A stretch of 64,000 bases of DNA from Dechloromonas sp. TW-R-39-2 (GTDB taxonomy: Bacteria; Pseudomonadota; Gammaproteobacteria; Burkholderiales; Rhodocyclaceae): assembly GCF_016864195.1 (NCBI RefSeq), contig NZ_CP045202.1:682001-746000 (forward strand), in the 5' to 3' direction. The notes beneath the pieces were generated by a model. That model did no database searches, had not been told where the DNA came from, and saw only the letters and a program-made list of their open reading frames with translations. The translations under genes and the position numbers were made by a program. This document shows, one piece after another, positions 61,869-64,000 of this stretch (positions are counted from its first letter, which is position 1; each line of letters begins with the position of its first letter).

Positions 61869-63164
61869 ATGTCAGTACAGGCCTTGTATCAACAGAAGAA
61901 AATGGCACCACTGGATGCCATTCGTGTCGTCAAGAATGGCGACACCATCGTGGTTCCCACGGGTGTGGGTGAACCGCCGGCGCTGCTTACCGCGCTGTCC
62001 GATGTGCGCCGCGAATATCGCGGTGTCCAGATCTCGCAGATTCTTCCCTTGCGCAAATACGGCTACATCGATCCGGAAACGACCGAGAATGTCCGTCACA
62101 CCGCCTATTTCTTCGGCGGCGCAACGCGTCCTGGCGGTCAGGAAGGCTGGATCGATTTCGTGCCGGCCTACTTCTCCGAGCTGCCTGTGCTGATCCAGCG
62201 CGGCCAGACGCCGGCTGATATTGTTTTTGCCATGGCTTCACCGATGGACAGCCACGGTTTCTTCTCGCTGTCCCTCGGTCCCGACTACACCATGGCTGCG
62301 ATCGCCAAGGCCCGCGCCGTCGTGCTTGAGGTCAACCCGAACGTGCCGTTTGCCAATGGCAATTGCCACATCCACGTTTCCCAGGTTGCCGCACTGACCG
62401 AAAGCAACGATCCGATTCTTGAAGTCGGTCTGCCGAAGATCGGTCCTGTGCAGCAGGCCATCGGCAAGTACGTTGCCGAAATGATTCCCGATGGCGCAAC
62501 CTTGCAGATCGGCTACGGCGGCATTCCCGATGCAGTCGTGATGCAACTGACCGACAAACACGATCTGGGGATTCACACCGAGATGGTCGGCGACGGCATC
62601 ATGACGCTGGTCGAAGCCGGCGTGGTGACCAACCGCAAGAAAAATTACCTGCCGGGCAAGATGGTGGCCACTTTCGCACTGGGCTCCAAAAAACTGTATC
62701 AGTTCATGGATCGCAATCCCTCGCTCGAAATGCATCCGGTCGACTTCACGAATGACCCGTATCTGGCGGGTCAGAACGACAATCTGCACGCGATCAACGC
62801 AACGATGCAGATCGACTTCATGGGCCAGTGCGGTTCTGAAAGCCTGGGCTTCTCGCCGTACTCCGGGACCGGCGGCCAATCCGACTTCGTTCGGGCGGCC
62901 AACCGTTCGAATGGTGGCAAGGCGTTCATCGTGTTGCCGTCGACTGCCAAGGACGACACGATTTCGCGCATCGTGCCGACGTTGACCGCAGGAACGCATG
63001 TGTCGACCAGCAAGAACGACATCAACTATGTGGTTACTGAGTTCGGTGTTGCCCAGTTGCGTGGCAAGACGGCGAAACAGCGTGCCGAAGCGCTGATCAA
63101 CATCGCCCACCCGAATTTCCGTGGCGAGCTGCGTGAAGCCGCCAAGAAGATGCGTATCCTCTAA
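61869..63164 (+). CDS. Acetyl-CoA hydrolase/transferase family protein
   Basis: A 431 aa class I CoA-transferase/hydrolase of the Cat1/4-hydroxybutyrate CoA-transferase type. N-terminal domain: VVKNGDTIVVPTGVGEPPALL; the C-terminal domain holds GYGGIPDAVVMQLTDKHDLGIHTEMVGDGIMTLVEAG, with the Glu in HTEMV (about residue 239) as the expected thioester-forming catalytic Glu, and VTEFGVAQLRGKTAKQRAEALINIAHP near the end. It probably moves CoA from acetyl- or propionyl-CoA to another acid or hydrolyses it. AGAGGAG lies 5-6 bases before ATG 61869; the earlier TTG at 61851 was rejected. It is flanked by a possible terminator. Confidence 0.9.
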   Translation: MSVQALYQQKKMAPLDAIRVVKNGDTIVVPTGVGEPPALLTALSDVRREYRGVQISQILPLRKYGYIDPETTENVRHTAYFFGGATRPGGQEGWIDFVPAYFSELPVLIQRGQTPADIVFAMASPMDSHGFFSLSLGPDYTMAAIAKARAVVLEVNPNVPFANGNCHIHVSQVAALTESNDPILEVGLPKIGPVQQAIGKYVAEMIPDGATLQIGYGGIPDAVVMQLTDKHDLGIHTEMVGDGIMTLVEAGVVTNRKKNYLPGKMVATFALGSKKLYQFMDRNPSLEMHPVDFTNDPYLAGQNDNLHAINATMQIDFMGQCGSESLGFSPYSGTGGQSDFVRAANRSNGGKAFIVLPSTAKDDTISRIVPTLTAGTHVSTSKNDINYVVTEFGVAQLRGKTAKQRAEALINIAHPNFRGELREAAKKMRIL

Positions 63165-63174
63165 GCACTTCACT

Positions 63175-63213
63175 CCCTGCATTGCCCCTCGTTTTTTGGG
63201 GAGCAGTGCAGGG
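63175..63213 (+). terminator. Long hairpin after the CoA-hydrolase gene, possible terminator
   Basis: CCCTGCA (63175-63181) pairs with TGCAGGG (63207-63213), with further inner pairing (TGCCCC with GGGGAGCA, one bulge) around a T-rich loop. There is no T-run after it, so termination strength is uncertain. Confidence 0.5.
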
Positions 63214-63309
63214 TGCCGTTTCGGCTTACATCTTGTAGCAATTTCCTGCGCCGAAGCGGCTGGTTTTTCGTTATCGTGGTGGCCGTGCACTTCTGCAGGA
63301 TGGCTTCCC

Positions 63310-63717
63310 ATGAATTTGAAAAAAACATTACTGGCAGTACTTGTCCTGCTCTTCTCGGGCCTGGGCAACGTCTGGGCCGGTGGCCATTTCGATGTTTATG
63401 TCGGACCCGTCTGGGGGCCGCGCTACTACCCATCGCATCGTTATTACTATCCGCCGCCCTACTATTACCCGCCACCGGTGTATTACCCGCCGCAGGTCAT
63501 CGTCGTGCCGCCGCCTGAGCCGCAGGTTTATATCGAACAAGCCGATGTCCCGGTAGAACCGGCTCCCCAGCCCGCTTCTGCGCCACAGTCCGCGCCGCAA
63601 GCTGCTCCGGCCCAGCAGTACTGGTATTTCTGCGCCAGTGCCAAAGGCTATTACCCCTATATCAAGGAATGTCCGGGTGGCTGGCAGAAAGTGCTGCCTG
63701 TGCCGCCGGGGAAATGA
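63310..63717 (+). CDS. Exported Tyr/Pro-rich protein with C-terminal Cys-containing domain
   Basis: A 135 aa protein with signal peptide MNLKKTLLAVLVLLFSGLGNVWA. The mature N terminus is a low-complexity Tyr/Pro stretch (RYYYPPPYYYPPP-like, about residues 40-70) followed by a Pro/Ala/Gln segment. The last 35 residues, YWYFCASAKGYYPYIKECPGGWQKV, form a conserved small domain with two Cys seen in many proteobacterial envelope proteins. Function is unknown. It is followed after one base by a lipoprotein gene, so the two may be an envelope pair. Confidence 0.75.
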   Translation: MNLKKTLLAVLVLLFSGLGNVWAGGHFDVYVGPVWGPRYYPSHRYYYPPPYYYPPPVYYPPQVIVVPPPEPQVYIEQADVPVEPAPQPASAPQSAPQAAPAQQYWYFCASAKGYYPYIKECPGGWQKVLPVPPGK

Positions 63718-63718
63718 C

Positions 63719-64000
63719 ATGTCGAAGGTAAATTTTTCTCTCCGGCGCCTGAGTGTTCTGGTCGGGGCACTGGCCCTGGGGGCGTGTGCCATCGTGCCAA
63801 CCGGGCCCAGCGTTATGGTTTTGCCCGGGACCGGGCAGAGTATTGAGCGTTTTCGTCAGGATGATGCTTATTGCCGTGATTTCTCGCTGATCCAGATTGG
63901 TGGCAAAACCCCGGGCCAGGCTTCGGGAGAGTCTCTGGCAACGAGTGCCGCCGTGGGGACCGCCATCGGGGCTGTCGCCGGTGCGGCAATCGGCGGTGGG
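63719..64000 (+). CDS. Glycine-zipper lipoprotein, truncated by the window end
   Basis: The start of a gene running off the window: 94 codons seen and no stop. The N terminus (MSKVNFSLRRLSVLVGALALGACAI) is a lipoprotein signal with lipobox LGAC. A short segment with RFRQDDAYCRDFSLIQ follows, then the beginning of a glycine-zipper, AVGTAIGAVAGAAIGG, typical of outer-membrane-associated small lipoproteins. The ATG lies 1 base after the preceding stop, so coupling is likely. Its C terminus and length are unknown. Confidence 0.75.
   Translation, partial: MSKVNFSLRRLSVLVGALALGACAIVPTGPSVMVLPGTGQSIERFRQDDAYCRDFSLIQIGGKTPGQASGESLATSAAVGTAIGAVAGAAIGGG

Noticed and set aside
63420..63530. Tyr/Pro repeats in the exported protein as a novel structural repeat
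   Set aside because: They are simple low-complexity sequence, common in envelope proteins of this kind; the informative part is the C-terminal Cys domain.
1..64000. tRNA, rRNA, CRISPR, insertion sequence, phage or anti-phage system
   Set aside because: I looked for clover-leaf-like segments with CCA ends, evenly spaced direct repeats, transposases, integrases, restriction or toxin-antitoxin genes and found none. The region looks like stable core and metabolic chromosome.

Overview
The window looks like a chromosomal segment of a betaproteobacterium of the order Rhodocyclales (Dechloromonas/Azonexus-like). This is inferred from gene content and protein style: an etfBA / acyl-CoA dehydrogenase / ETF-quinone oxidoreductase block, actP with its DUF485 partner, minCDE, a PhaM-type granule protein, a fused indolepyruvate:ferredoxin oxidoreductase, and ABC transporters linked to acyl-CoA ligases. 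GC content is high and even. I see no rRNA, tRNA, CRISPR array, insertion sequence or prophage. Coding density is very high and no gene-free stretch exceeds about 190 bases.

Layout. 1-9 kb: an acyl-CoA synthetase, then etfB-etfA, an acyl-CoA dehydrogenase and ETF-quinone oxidoreductase (acid activation, dehydrogenation, electrons to quinone), then a DUF485 protein and the acetate symporter ActP. 9-12.2 kb: a GGDEF cyclase facing minE-minD-minC. 12.3-20.4 kb: an orphan histidine kinase, a lone periplasmic binding protein, a plant-type cofactor-independent phosphoglycerate mutase, a polar amino acid ABC transporter and a TerC-family protein. 20.4-30.4 kb: an AraC regulator divergent from icmF (fused acyl-CoA mutase), an M48 peptidase with a TPR-like tail, a large hybrid kinase and a Crp-family regulator. 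30.5-41.6 kb: long-chain acyl-CoA ligase, livG-H-M-K-F-type transporter, PaaK-like ligase, a small exported protein, a CaiB/BaiF CoA-transferase and an AEC carrier. 41.6-45.6 kb: phaM, a NarL-type response regulator, a kinase with a dead receiver domain, and a membrane methyltransferase. 45.7-57.5 kb: indolepyruvate oxidoreductase, another kinase and a D-lactate dehydrogenase-like flavoenzyme on the minus strand, divergent from a second complete liv operon. 57.6-64 kb: an exported COG3650-like protein, a 2Fe-2S reductase, an overlapping NAD-epimerase / hemJ / rlmL-like operon, an acetyl-CoA hydrolase/transferase, a Tyr/Pro-rich exported protein and a truncated glycine-zipper lipoprotein.

The unifying theme is uptake, CoA activation and oxidation of carboxylic, aromatic and branched-chain acids: three AMP-forming or AMP-forming-like ligases, two CoA-transferases, IcmF, 2-oxoacid:ferredoxin oxidoreductase, two liv-type importers and ActP, with ETF/ETF-QO passing electrons to quinone and PhaM pointing to polyhydroxyalkanoate storage. 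Several sensor kinases are interspersed.

The strongest unexplained signal is a highly repeated palindrome, core GCGGTCGACCGC (extended consensus TGCTGCGGTCGACCGCAGCA), found four times perfectly and many more times as half or near copies, in both genes and spacers. Other points for follow-up are a PaaK-like ligase without the usual phosphate loop, a LEA/phasin-like helical tail on a LivK lipoprotein, a kinase whose receiver lacks both Asp and Lys, stable hairpins (two with GNRA tetraloops) after three binding-protein genes, and a class-II-activator-like promoter in front of the Crp-family gene.
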